A stretch of 46,914 nucleotides of DNA from an uncultured Pelagibacteraceae bacterium (lineage in GTDB: Bacteria; Pseudomonadota; Alphaproteobacteria; Pelagibacterales; Pelagibacteraceae). The DNA lies in contig CACAWF010000007.1 in NCBI GenBank assembly GCA_902536085.1, positions 1 to 46,914 on the forward strand, in the 5' to 3' direction. Within the stretch, counting starts at the first letter, position 1. Every line of letters begins with the position of its first letter. A model generated the notes under the pieces. The model ran no database searches, was not told the DNA's origin, and worked only from the letters and a program-made list of their open reading frames with translations. This document shows, piece by piece, positions 37,562-45,318 of this stretch. A program made the translations under genes and the position numbers.

Positions 37562-38773
37562 ATGAAAAGAAAAAAAAAGAAACATAAAAAAATTAAGTCA
37601 ATAAAATCAAAAAAACCCAGATCAAAAAAAAGTGCTAAAAGACGAAAAAAAATTACTAAAAGAAAATCAAGAATAAAAAGAATTTTAAAAAAAAAAGGAA
37701 AAAAAACTAAGTCACGAAAAAAAAAATTTATTTCGTCTAAATTCAAGAACAAAAAAACCCAAAAAACAAGAGCGGTAGTATCAGGAATTTTAAGTTTAAG
37801 CGATAAATTGAGATCAATGCTCAGACTTAATTTTAATCTAGATAAATCTCTGCAGAAATTTTTTCAAGGTATTTCTAATCAAGTTTCAAATATAAAAAAA
37901 GTTATTCAAGAAGAAAGAGAAAAACAAAAAAAAATTAAAATTCAAGCAATGCAGAGAGAGAAAATAGAAGCGCAAAAACGCTTTAAACAACAAGAAGAAC
38001 TTGCAATAAAAGCTAAAGCACTTGAACTTAGAGAAGAAGAAAAATTAGGCCGTGAGAGAAAGATAGAATTACAGAAATTTATAAGATTGGAGCAAGCTGA
38101 ACTTAGAAAAGAGCGAGCAGAGAAACAGAGAAAATTTTTAGAACAAATTGCTTTAGAAAAAAAGATAGAGCAATTTAGAAAAAGAGAGGCTTTAGAAATA
38201 AAAAATTTGGAGAAATATGTACTAAGTCAACAAAGAGAGTCCTACGAAGAAGTTCAACAACGCATAGAGAGAATTAAAGAAAAATATAGATCTTTAAGAG
38301 AACAAAAAGTTAATGAAGCAATTAGAGAAAGAGTTGCTCAACTAGGAATTAAAATTGAAGATACAGATAATAAGGAAACTTTACTAGAAAAAGAAAGAAT
38401 TTATAATCAGGAACGAGAAAAAATTGAGTATGCTTTAGAAAGCTTTTACAGATCTGCTCATAGTTTATGCTTTCAAATAAACAAAAGATATATTCCAAAA
38501 TATTTGAGTATTATGAGGGTCGTTGATCGAAGATTTGAGACTGGTGAAATATTTATAAAATGGGATGATACCGCAGAGGATGATTGGTTGATTTTAATAT
38601 ACATCAAAGATAATTCACCTGATGAAGGAATTATAATTGAAGATAAATCAAATCCAGAAAAACATAGCTCTTATGAATTTAAACCAACGGAAATATTTAG
38701 AGCTTCAGATCTTATGGTGGACTCGCTTACTAAATTGCTTGATAGAGAAAGAAATAAAAAAAAGGTTAGTTGA
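37562..38773 (+). CDS. Lysine-rich coiled-coil protein of unknown function
   Basis: I do not recognise this 403-aa protein. Residues 1-75 are extremely basic (mostly K and R in runs such as RKKKKHKKIKSIKSKKPRSK), like a nucleic-acid-binding tail. A helical linker follows (about 76-110). A long charged coiled coil of E, K, Q and R covers about 110-285. A folded-looking C-terminal domain covers about 285-400, with SFYRSAHSLCFQINKRY, MRVVDRRFETGEIFIKWDD and DDWLILIYIKD. No signal peptide or membrane helix is seen. It overlaps the convergent MBL gene by 8 bases and may be in the cfa transcript. A nucleoid or RNA-binding role is only a guess. Confidence 0.8.
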   Translation: MKRKKKKHKKIKSIKSKKPRSKKSAKRRKKITKRKSRIKRILKKKGKKTKSRKKKFISSKFKNKKTQKTRAVVSGILSLSDKLRSMLRLNFNLDKSLQKFFQGISNQVSNIKKVIQEEREKQKKIKIQAMQREKIEAQKRFKQQEELAIKAKALELREEEKLGRERKIELQKFIRLEQAELRKERAEKQRKFLEQIALEKKIEQFRKREALEIKNLEKYVLSQQRESYEEVQQRIERIKEKYRSLREQKVNEAIRERVAQLGIKIEDTDNKETLLEKERIYNQEREKIEYALESFYRSAHSLCFQINKRYIPKYLSIMRVVDRRFETGEIFIKWDDTAEDDWLILIYIKDNSPDEGIIIEDKSNPEKHSSYEFKPTEIFRASDLMVDSLTKLLDRERNKKKVS

Positions 38774-39848
38774 TAAGGTCTTTTAATTTTTTAATCTCAC
38801 CAATTTTGAATATAATTGCTTCGTCTTTTTCATAGCCGAACTTTTCAGCATTTTCTTTAAACCTAACGGGAGGTTCCCAGATCGGCTCTAAACTTAATAT
38901 GGCTGTTCCCCAATGCATTCCTATAACTTTTTTTACCTCTAAGTCTCTCATTAAAGATAAGAGCTCTTCAGGATTTGCGTGAGCTGTAGATTTATCTTTG
39001 ACTGGAACTAGTGGATAGAAATTATAAGCGCCCAAATTTCCAAAACCCAAATCGATAGGACCAAATTTTTTTCCTAATTCCTTATAAAATGGAGCTGGTC
39101 CAGTATCACAAGCAAAAAAGATTTTTTTATCTTTGTATTCAATTAAAAAACTTCCCCAAAGTGATCTGTTTGTATTTCCATCTCCCCAGATCCATCGTTT
39201 GGACCAATGTTGACTTGGAAGCATTGTCACTGTGATTTCATCATTAATTTTAATTTTATCAAACCAATCCATTTCTTTAACAGTATCTTTTTTATATCCG
39301 TTTTTTGTGAAATATTTCCCAAGTTTAAGAGGCACAAGAACTTTAGAATTCTTATAAGGAAAGTTTTTTATCGTACGAATGCTCATGTGATCATAATGAT
39401 TATGTGTCAGCAAAAATAAATCTATTTTTGGAAGTTCTTTAAGAGTTAAAGGAGATTCTATGTATTTCTTGGGCCCAAATACCATAGGCCCATAATTCTT
39501 TTCGAAAACCGGATCAGTAATAATTGTAGTGTTTCCAAGTTTAATTATAAAGCTCGCGTGATCAAGCCACATCACATATGAGTCGGATTTATGTTTTTCA
39601 AGATTTTTTAAAACTATTTTTTTATCAATTACATGTTCAGGAGGATAATCAATCTTAAGTTTCTTTTTTTCCTCCCTAAAAACTTTCCAATCCCATTTAA
39701 AATTAGGATCCCTTTTAGGACCTCCCTCAAGGTTTCTAAAAGCATATAATTTTCCGTCTTTATAAACATGATGATAAGGTTTTTTTTCCATAGCATTTAA
39801 ATTAATACTTAATGAAAATAATGTACACAGAATAAGGGGTATTCGCAT
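38766..39848 (-). CDS. MBL-fold hydrolase, NAPE-PLD-like, secreted
   Basis: This metallo-beta-lactamase-fold enzyme belongs to the UlaG/NAPE-PLD-like group. The metal motif is LTHNHYDHMS (about residue 150), then SQHWSKR, FFACDTGPAP and IGMHWGTAILSLEP. A signal peptide is likely (RIPLILCTLFSLSINLNA). The start is uncertain. ATG 39848 (360 aa) lies in a perfect hairpin and lacks a ribosome binding site; GTG 39863 or TTG 39869 would extend the signal peptide slightly. A phospholipase or other phosphoesterase role is possible; the substrate is unknown. Confidence 0.82.
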   Translation of the reverse strand: MRIPLILCTLFSLSINLNAMEKKPYHHVYKDGKLYAFRNLEGGPKRDPNFKWDWKVFREEKKKLKIDYPPEHVIDKKIVLKNLEKHKSDSYVMWLDHASFIIKLGNTTIITDPVFEKNYGPMVFGPKKYIESPLTLKELPKIDLFLLTHNHYDHMSIRTIKNFPYKNSKVLVPLKLGKYFTKNGYKKDTVKEMDWFDKIKINDEITVTMLPSQHWSKRWIWGDGNTNRSLWGSFLIEYKDKKIFFACDTGPAPFYKELGKKFGPIDLGFGNLGAYNFYPLVPVKDKSTAHANPEELLSLMRDLEVKKVIGMHWGTAILSLEPIWEPPVRFKENAEKFGYEKDEAIIFKIGEIKKLKDLIN

Positions 39849-39858
39849 ACCCCTTATT
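39831..39858 (-). promoter_or_regulatory. Perfect 12-bp hairpin with GNRA loop over the MBL gene start
   Basis: On the - strand AATAAGGGGTAT, loop GCGA, then ATACCCCTTATT. The loop is of the GNRA type and the ATG of the MBL gene (39848-39846) spans stem and loop. It lies 29 bases after the small lipoprotein stop. It could be that gene's terminator (T tract weak) or a switch on MBL translation. Confidence 0.65.
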
Positions 39859-39886
39859 AGCACAGACAATTAAATTTAAAAGGAAA

Positions 39887-40090
39887 TTAAATATCTGAAC
39901 AATTAGATTTATTTATTCTCTTATCAAATGATTTAAGTGCTTCTTTTGAAATGACCCAAACATACGAGCTTTCTTTTAAACCATTTTCATCGGCAGCTGT
40001 ACATCTTTTGCCAAATTTTACCTTGGCCATGTTGCCTCCAGCACAATTAGTCAACATAAGCAACAACATAAAAGTAGATAATATTTTCAT
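39887..40090 (-). CDS. Small lipoprotein of unknown function
   Basis: The 67-aa protein has a lipoprotein signal (KILSTFMLLLMLTNCAGG, lipobox LTNC at about Cys16). The mature part is 52 aa, with two more cysteines (KRCTAADENG, SNCSDI) that could form a disulphide. It contains ESSYVWVISKEALKSFDKRI. I know no family for it. The MBL gene follows on the same strand, so they may be co-transcribed. Confidence 0.7.
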   Translation of the reverse strand: MKILSTFMLLLMLTNCAGGNMAKVKFGKRCTAADENGLKESSYVWVISKEALKSFDKRINKSNCSDI

Positions 40091-40198
40091 GATTAAAATT
40101 TAAAGTTAAAGTCTGTGCTTTGCTTGGCATAATTTGGACCAAAAAAAGAAATTGAAACTTTATTGAATAAGATTAACTTTAGCCTTATGATTGAAATT

Positions 40199-40591
40199 AT
40201 GTCTAAAAGCCATATTTATGAATTGAAAGTTTATGTTGAAGACGTTGACTTTGGTCGAGTATTTTACTCTAGATATCTTCAGTATATCGAGAGAGCTAGA
40301 ACGGAGCTAATACACGAAAAATTTGGTCTTACTTTAACTCAACTTATGAACGAGCACGACACAATGTTTGTCGTTAGGAAATGCAACATTAAATATCTAA
40401 AATCAGCAGTTTTTGAGGATAATTTAAGTGTCGAAACAGCTGTTTTAAAAAAAACCAACGTTAGACTAAACTTGCTTCAAGAAGTTAAAAGAGGTGGGGA
40501 AGTTCTTGTTAGTGCAGAAGTAGAACTAGCAGTGGTAAATCGAAGTGGGTCAATAAAAAAACTTTCTAAAGATTTTTTTGCAAAAATTTAA
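40199..40591 (+). CDS. ybgC: YbgC-type acyl-CoA thioesterase (hotdog fold)
   Basis: This 4HBT hotdog thioesterase is often linked to the Tol-Pal envelope system. The core is VYVEDVDFGRVFYSRYLQYIERART, with the catalytic Asp in the VEDVD segment, but R-V-F-Y-S stands where G-V-V-Y-H is usual. The start is uncertain: ATG 40199 (130 aa) begins SKSHIYEL; ATG 40187 or TTG 40163 are also in frame. No tol or pal genes are in the window. Confidence 0.83.
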   Translation: MSKSHIYELKVYVEDVDFGRVFYSRYLQYIERARTELIHEKFGLTLTQLMNEHDTMFVVRKCNIKYLKSAVFEDNLSVETAVLKKTNVRLNLLQEVKRGGEVLVSAEVELAVVNRSGSIKKLSKDFFAKI

Positions 40592-40642
40592 ATTTGGCTA
40601 AGAAACGCCTAATATCTGCCTAAATTTACGTTATAAACTATA

Positions 40643-40685
40643 TTCAACTCAAGTTTGCAAATTCAGCAATACTCAAGGAGTTGAA
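40643..40685 (+). promoter_or_regulatory. Inverted repeat masking an AAGGAG before a small ORF
   Basis: TTCAACTC (40643-40650) and GAGTTGAA (40678-40685) are exact inverted copies and would fold over an AAGGAG. It lies 18 bases before the ATG of the 40-codon ORF. It may be a structured leader; no known RNA family was recognised. Confidence 0.35.
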
Positions 40686-40703
40686 AATAAATTAAAAGGT
40701 ATT

Positions 40704-40826
40704 ATGAGAATTAAACAATTAAAAAAAAACAAGCTAAAGACTAACGTTGATAAGAAATTCAAAAAAATCTCTCTATTCGAACTTCAAAATAGTCCAAAAT
40801 TTCTAAATTTTAGAGTTCGAGCATAA
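40704..40826 (+). CDS. Small basic protein, 40 aa (candidate)
   Basis: The gap between the thioesterase and purE (40592-40902, 311 bases) holds this short ORF. It reads MRIKQLKKNKLKTNVDKKFK and ends FLNFRVRA. It is preceded by AAAAGGT five bases from the ATG and followed by its own likely terminator (40849-40878). It is lysine-rich and has no membrane segment. No family is known to me. Its leader repeat, ribosome site and terminator make a chance ORF less likely. Confidence 0.5.
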   Translation: MRIKQLKKNKLKTNVDKKFKKISLFELQNSPKFLNFRVRA

Positions 40827-40848
40827 TCTTTCCTCCTAAATAAATCAG

Positions 40849-40878
40849 TGGCTTAATCTAATTAGGCCATTGTTTTTA
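40849..40878 (+). terminator. Likely intrinsic terminator after the 40-aa ORF
   Basis: TGGCTTAAT (40849-40857) pairs with ATTAGGCCA (40861-40869) with one G-T wobble, followed by TTGTTTTTA. It ends 24 bases before the purE GTG, so purE probably has its own promoter after it or reads through. Confidence 0.6.
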
Positions 40879-40902
40879 TACCAATAATTGTTAAATTAAT
40901 CT

Positions 40903-41388
40903 GTGAAGCGTAATAAACTGAATAATAAAGTAGCAATTATTATGGGATCTCAATCGGATCATTCCATAATGAAAGAGTGCGCGAAAATTTTAAAGGCTCT
41001 CAAAATTAAATATCAAATTTCAATAGTAAGTGCGCACAGAACACCAAAAAGAATGTTTGAATTTGCTGAGTCAGCCTCAAAAAACGGTTTTGGTGTTATT
41101 GTGGCTGGAGCAGGAGGTTCAGCACATTTGCCCGGCATGGTGGCATCTTTATCTTCCTTGCCAGTTATTGGAGTTCCGATAGAAACAAAAAAACTTAAAG
41201 GTTTAGATAGTTTGTTATCAATAGTACAAATGCCGCGAGGTTGTCCTGTAGCCACAATGGCTATAAATGGATCAATGAATGCTGGTTTACTCGCAGCTTC
41301 AATTATTGGAAATTTTGATGAAAAAATTAAATCAAATTTAGAAAAATGGAAACGTTTACAAACTAAATCTATTAAAAAAAAACCTTAA
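40903..41388 (+). CDS. purE: N5-carboxyaminoimidazole ribonucleotide mutase PurE
   Basis: PurE turns N5-CAIR into CAIR in purine synthesis, after PurK. It has the family motifs VAIIMGSQSDHSIM, VSAHRTPKRM (catalytic His), VAGAGGSAHLPGM, and MPRGCPVATMAI. The length (161 aa) is normal for a stand-alone class I PurE. The start is GTG. purK begins four bases after the stop, giving the usual purEK pair. Confidence 0.95.
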   Translation: MKRNKLNNKVAIIMGSQSDHSIMKECAKILKALKIKYQISIVSAHRTPKRMFEFAESASKNGFGVIVAGAGGSAHLPGMVASLSSLPVIGVPIETKKLKGLDSLLSIVQMPRGCPVATMAINGSMNAGLLAASIIGNFDEKIKSNLEKWKRLQTKSIKKKP

Positions 41389-41392
41389 TTCG

Positions 41393-42436
41393 ATGACAAT
41401 AAGCACCCTAGGGATCATTGGTTCAGGTCAACTTGGTTCATTGTTATGCCAGGCTGCAAAAAAACTTAATATAAAGACTATAGTAATATCAGATGATAAA
41501 AATGGTCCTGCCCAAAATTATTCGGGTGAATTTATCTACTCACAATACGACAACAAAGAAAAGATAAAAGAGTTTATTAGCAAAGTCGATATCATCACTT
41601 ATGAGTTTGAAAATATCCCAATAAATATTTTAAATGAGATCAATAAAGAAAAAAAAGTCTTACCTAAACCTGAAATAAATAAAATAATTCAAAACAGAAA
41701 ATTAGAAAAAACTTTCGTCAATGATTTAGGTATTAAAACTACAGACTGGGCCTTCATCAAACAAGCTGCAGACGTCGAAAAGAATAAAAACTTATTACCC
41801 GGAATTTTAAAATCAAATACACTTGGTTATGATGGACACGGACAATACGTTTTAAATTCTCTTGATGATGTAAAAAAAAATTGGTGTTTTACTGCTGATT
41901 ATATTTTAGAAAAAAAGGTAAATTTAAAAAAAGAGATTTCAGTTGTAATAACAAGATATTTAAATGGTGAAACTTATATTTATGAGCCTATAGAAAATAT
42001 TCATAAAGACCAAATCTTAAATCATTCAAAAATCCCTGCAGATATAAATAAAGAAATTTTTGTTAAAGCACAGAGTAATGCAAAACTTATTTCAGAAAAA
42101 TTAGATTATGTTGGTACGATGTGTGTTGAATATTTCATCGATCAAGATGATAATTTGTTAGTCAATGAAATTGCTCCAAGAGTCCATAATTCAGGTCACC
42201 TAACAATAAATGCGTTTTCCATAAGTCAATTTTCTGGACATGTTGCAGCTGTATGTAATCTTGGCATAAAAAAAGTTGAAAAAATTTCTAACGCAGAAAT
42301 GTTTAATGTTTTAGGAAAAGATATAGAGACTTATAGATCTAAAACATTTAGTAAAAATGAATTTTTTTATGATTACGGAAAAAAATCTATCAAAGATAAA
42401 AGAAAAATGGGACACCTTACGGTTTTAAAAAAATAA
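41393..42436 (+). CDS. purK: N5-carboxyaminoimidazole ribonucleotide synthase PurK
   Basis: This ATP-grasp enzyme carboxylates AIR using bicarbonate to make N5-CAIR. The N-terminus has LGIIGSGQLGSLLCQAAKKL, then DIITYEFENIP, the ATP-grasp segment LKSNTLGYDGHGQYVL and the metal site VNEIAPRVHNSGHLTINA. The length (347 aa) is normal. It is the downstream partner of purE. Its stop directly abuts the convergent TauD-family gene with no spacer. Confidence 0.95.
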   Translation: MTISTLGIIGSGQLGSLLCQAAKKLNIKTIVISDDKNGPAQNYSGEFIYSQYDNKEKIKEFISKVDIITYEFENIPINILNEINKEKKVLPKPEINKIIQNRKLEKTFVNDLGIKTTDWAFIKQAADVEKNKNLLPGILKSNTLGYDGHGQYVLNSLDDVKKNWCFTADYILEKKVNLKKEISVVITRYLNGETYIYEPIENIHKDQILNHSKIPADINKEIFVKAQSNAKLISEKLDYVGTMCVEYFIDQDDNLLVNEIAPRVHNSGHLTINAFSISQFSGHVAAVCNLGIKKVEKISNAEMFNVLGKDIETYRSKTFSKNEFFYDYGKKSIKDKRKMGHLTVLKK

Positions 42437-43246
42437 TTATTTAATTGTTATTCTATGCATAACTCTTCTGCAGTTCTTTATTTCACTAGCCATATGCAGA
42501 ATACTTAAATTATCCCAAAGACAGATATCACCTTTTGTCCACTCATATGAAAATATAAAATCTTCTTTGTTTACGTGGTCTACTAAATAATTTTTTAAAT
42601 ATTCAGCTTCGTCTTCTTTTACATTTTTAATCTCCATTAAATGACCTGGAGATACATAAAGAGTTTTCTTTCCATCTACAGAAATAACTATTGGATGTTC
42701 AGCTTCCATACTTTCTGAGGATTTTATTCCCATTTCTTTTTCTCGCTCAAGTCTTGTTATTGCTATCGGACCTGCTGATGAAAAAACTCCAGTTGCGTCT
42801 TTAATTTTTACTTTAATATCGTCTGGCAATTTATCGTAAGCATTAAAGCCAGATGAGAATATAGTATTACCTTGGCCAACTGGTATTTCTATACCCATTA
42901 ACATTGTATATCTGGGTCTATCATTAGCTAAATAACTTGTATCCTGATGAAGCCAGCTAGAGCCGAAACTTAAATTTTTATCATCAGGCTTTCTCTCGAT
43001 TACATTTATAAATGGAAATTTTTCATCTAAACCTTTTAGTCTTGGATACACTACGGGTTGACCTATATTCTTTGCAAAATTTTGATAAGTTTCAGGATCA
43101 AGATTTTGTTCTTTTATGAATATAACTCCGTACTTGTTTAAAATCTTTTTTATTTCTGTTGCCTGATCTTGATCTATGGATTTTAAATTAATGTCGTTGA
43201 TATAAGCTCCAACATTATTTTTTCCCGGTGAGATAGATAAATTCAT
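42437..43246 (-). CDS. TauD/TfdA-family Fe(II)/2-oxoglutarate dioxygenase
   Basis: This non-haem iron oxygenase has the facial triad start WLHQDTSY (His and Asp) and the distal LSILHMASEIKNCRRVMHR, with the third His and the 2-oxoglutarate-binding Arg. Its substrate is unknown; relatives act on taurine, alkylsulfonates or aryloxyacids. The length (269 aa) is normal. It is last in a - strand run, with no gap after the SRAP gene. No sulfonate transport genes are nearby. Confidence 0.9.
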   Translation of the reverse strand: MNLSISPGKNNVGAYINDINLKSIDQDQATEIKKILNKYGVIFIKEQNLDPETYQNFAKNIGQPVVYPRLKGLDEKFPFINVIERKPDDKNLSFGSSWLHQDTSYLANDRPRYTMLMGIEIPVGQGNTIFSSGFNAYDKLPDDIKVKIKDATGVFSSAGPIAITRLEREKEMGIKSSESMEAEHPIVISVDGKKTLYVSPGHLMEIKNVKEDEAEYLKNYLVDHVNKEDFIFSYEWTKGDICLWDNLSILHMASEIKNCRRVMHRITIK

Positions 43247-43873
43247 TTAGTTCAAAGGTTTAATTAAAGCAGGGTCATTATTTACTGGATTATTAACATC
43301 TTTTGATATCTCATGAAACTTTAAATTAGGCGGTTTAATAGAGCTTAATATTTCCATAGCATCTTTTTTAATATTCAAATAATTATTAATCTGGCTTTGA
43401 TTAATAATCATTGGTTCTCTGTGATGGATGGTGCTAATTTTTTCAGTAGCTTCTCTTGTAATTATACAAAACTGGTCATTCTGATATATCCCGGCAAAAT
43501 ACATTAATTCATCATCTTCTTTTGAAAAATAATATGGAGTTTTTGTTTTATCTTCCCTTTTCCATTCGTAATACCCATCAGCTGGAATAATGCATCTTGA
43601 TGTCTGGATAAGACTCTTAAAAGTAACTTTTTCCATAAGGGTTTCTCTTCTTGCATTAATAAGAGGAGAAAACTTATCTAATTTTTTAGACCAACTCGGA
43701 ACTAATCCCCACTCATAAAGCTCAAGAGCCTTACCATTTGAATAGGATTTTATTACAGGCAACTTTTGAGTTGGGTGTGCATTATAATTATCTGTATCCT
43801 CAACCTTTATGTTTGTTTTTACCAAATCAGCTGTTTTAGTAACTGGTTTCCTAATACTATATCTTCCACACAT
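43247..43873 (-). CDS. yedK: SRAP-domain protein (YedK/HMCES family)
   Basis: This protein links covalently to abasic sites in single-stranded DNA and protects them. Cys2 (after the initiator Met) is in MCGRYSIRK. The other active-site marks are NARRETLMEK, PADGYYEWKRE (Glu) and IHHREPMI (His). The length (208 aa) is near normal. Its start codon overlaps the stop of a 36-codon ORF (TAATG, one shared base), so it is probably translated by coupling with that ORF. Confidence 0.93.
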   Translation of the reverse strand: MCGRYSIRKPVTKTADLVKTNIKVEDTDNYNAHPTQKLPVIKSYSNGKALELYEWGLVPSWSKKLDKFSPLINARRETLMEKVTFKSLIQTSRCIIPADGYYEWKREDKTKTPYYFSKEDDELMYFAGIYQNDQFCIITREATEKISTIHHREPMIINQSQINNYLNIKKDAMEILSSIKPPNLKFHEISKDVNNPVNNDPALIKPLN

Positions 43874-43983
43874 TATTTATTTTTTCTCTCTCTTTTAAGC
43901 TTTCTCTTTTCTTTTAAAGACAACTTTGCTTTTTTCATAAAACTTCTATCTTTTTGACTTTTACCCGAATATCTTTTTGACAT
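43873..43983 (-). CDS. Small basic protein, 36 aa, coupled to the SRAP gene
   Basis: This short ORF begins MSKRYSGKSQKDRSF and ends KRKLKRERKNK. It is very rich in K and R, with no membrane segment. It starts two bases after the fumarylacetoacetase-family stop, and its TAA shares one base with the SRAP ATG. It fills the gap exactly, in frame, with nothing wasted, which suggests a real gene or a translational coupler. I know no family for it. Confidence 0.65.
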   Translation of the reverse strand: MSKRYSGKSQKDRSFMKKAKLSLKEKRKLKRERKNK

Positions 43984-43985
43984 AC

Positions 43986-44822
43986 TTATTCGTCTATTAT
44001 TTCATGGAATTGCTCACCTAGTCCATCTACTTTTAAGTGAAGTTTGTCACCTGTCTTTAGAAATTCAGGTTTTTTCATTTCCATTGCCGTACCCGCAGGT
44101 GTCCCGGTAGTGATAATTGTCCCAGGATATAAAGTCATAAATTGACTTAAATGAGAAATTAAAAAGTTGAAATTGAAAATCATTCTTTCTGTATTTCCAG
44201 TTTGTCTTCTGTTGCCATTTACATCTAACGCTAAATTAATATTATTTAAGTTTTTTATTTCATCTTTGGTTACAAGATAAGGCCCTGTTGGTCCTGCTAT
44301 AGATTTACCTTTAATCCATTGACCTCCCCTTTCTTTCTGCCAAGATCTTTCAGATATGTCATTGACTATACAATAGCCAAACACGTAATCTTGAGCATTT
44401 TCCTCTTTAATATATTTTCCTTTCCGACCAACAATCATGCCAACTTCAACCTCATAATCCATTTTGCTAGCAGATTTAGGCTTTACTATTTGATCGTTAG
44501 GACCCTGAATACATCCTGAACTTTTATTAAAAACAATTGGTTCAGTTGGTAATTTTGACTTGGTACCTTCCGCATGTGCTTTATAGTTCAAACCTATTGC
44601 TAAAAAATCTACAGGATTTGAGATACATGCTCCAATTCTAGTTTTTGAGTCAATCTGTTTTAGCGCTGAAAGATCAATTGTTTTTAACTTATTAAACGTT
44701 TCATCATTTATTGTTTGAGGATTTAAATCTTTAATATGATCGGAAAGATCTCTAATTTTATTATCACTGTCTAAAGTAGCAACAATTTCACTTCCTAATT
44801 CACCAACTCTTAATAATTTCAT
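43986..44822 (-). CDS. Fumarylacetoacetate hydrolase family protein
   Basis: This FAH-fold enzyme may hydrolyse or decarboxylate a keto-acid. The metal ligands are in KMDYEVEVGMIVG (two Glu) with the Asp in IVNDISERSWQKERGG. Other marks are FLAIGLNYKAHAEG, FNKSSGCIQGPNDQI, and TLYPGTIITTGTPAG near the end. The length of 278 aa is typical. The pathway is unknown; ureidoglycolate lyase-like and 2-hydroxyhepta-diene-dioate-type activities are both possible. It heads the tight FAH-36aa-SRAP-TauD group. Confidence 0.88.
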   Translation of the reverse strand: MKLLRVGELGSEIVATLDSDNKIRDLSDHIKDLNPQTINDETFNKLKTIDLSALKQIDSKTRIGACISNPVDFLAIGLNYKAHAEGTKSKLPTEPIVFNKSSGCIQGPNDQIVKPKSASKMDYEVEVGMIVGRKGKYIKEENAQDYVFGYCIVNDISERSWQKERGGQWIKGKSIAGPTGPYLVTKDEIKNLNNINLALDVNGNRRQTGNTERMIFNFNFLISHLSQFMTLYPGTIITTGTPAGTAMEMKKPEFLKTGDKLHLKVDGLGEQFHEIIDE

Positions 44823-44833
44823 TCTTGGAATCG

Positions 44834-45280
44834 CTATTTTACAAATCTTTTGATTCTTTCTTCAGTAGTCGTTTCAGGACCGGAGTAAGGTGTCTCGTAA
44901 CTATTAGTCCTTGTTAGAACATCAATACCCTTAGTAAAAATAAAGATAAAAAAAACAATAAAAAAGACCGCGAATATTTTTGCAGGATTATAATTTCCAG
45001 ATTGAAAAACACTGACTGGTTGTTCTTGTTTTTTGTGAAAAAATTTAAATGTTAAGTAAACTGCTATGATTAATCCAATATGTGCCATAACTACTCCAGC
45101 CCAACCAAAAATAAAAGAGGTTACGCTAAATACATAGAGGCTAAACACAGTGGACCAAACAAAAGACAAAACAATCAAAATTTGAAGCCTTACAGACTTT
45201 GGCAAGCTTCTTAAGTCGTTTTTACTATCATCAAACATGATGTTTGCTGCTTCAGTCATCCAATTTTTAAAACTTTCCAT
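44834..45280 (-). CDS. Membrane protein of unknown function
   Basis: The 148-aa protein has three likely transmembrane helices (about residues 32-55, 58-80 and 98-118) and a soluble N-terminus (SFKNWMTEAANIMFDDSKND). The C-terminal tail has TTTEERIKRFVK. I recognise no family. It lies 11 bases before the FAH gene start and 38 bases after the quinone-reductase-like gene, on the same strand. Confidence 0.75.
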   Translation of the reverse strand: MESFKNWMTEAANIMFDDSKNDLRSLPKSVRLQILIVLSFVWSTVFSLYVFSVTSFIFGWAGVVMAHIGLIIAVYLTFKFFHKKQEQPVSVFQSGNYNPAKIFAVFFIVFFIFIFTKGIDVLTRTNSYETPYSGPETTTEERIKRFVK

Positions 45281-45318
45281 AACTGCCTTATATACTTTTT
45301 AAACTGAAATTTAAATTA

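Noticed and set aside
37486..37752. An 88-codon - strand frame rich in Phe and Leu that looks like a membrane protein
   Set aside because: It is the reverse complement of the poly-lysine coding run of the + strand gene; AAA/AAG codons read backwards give Phe/Leu.
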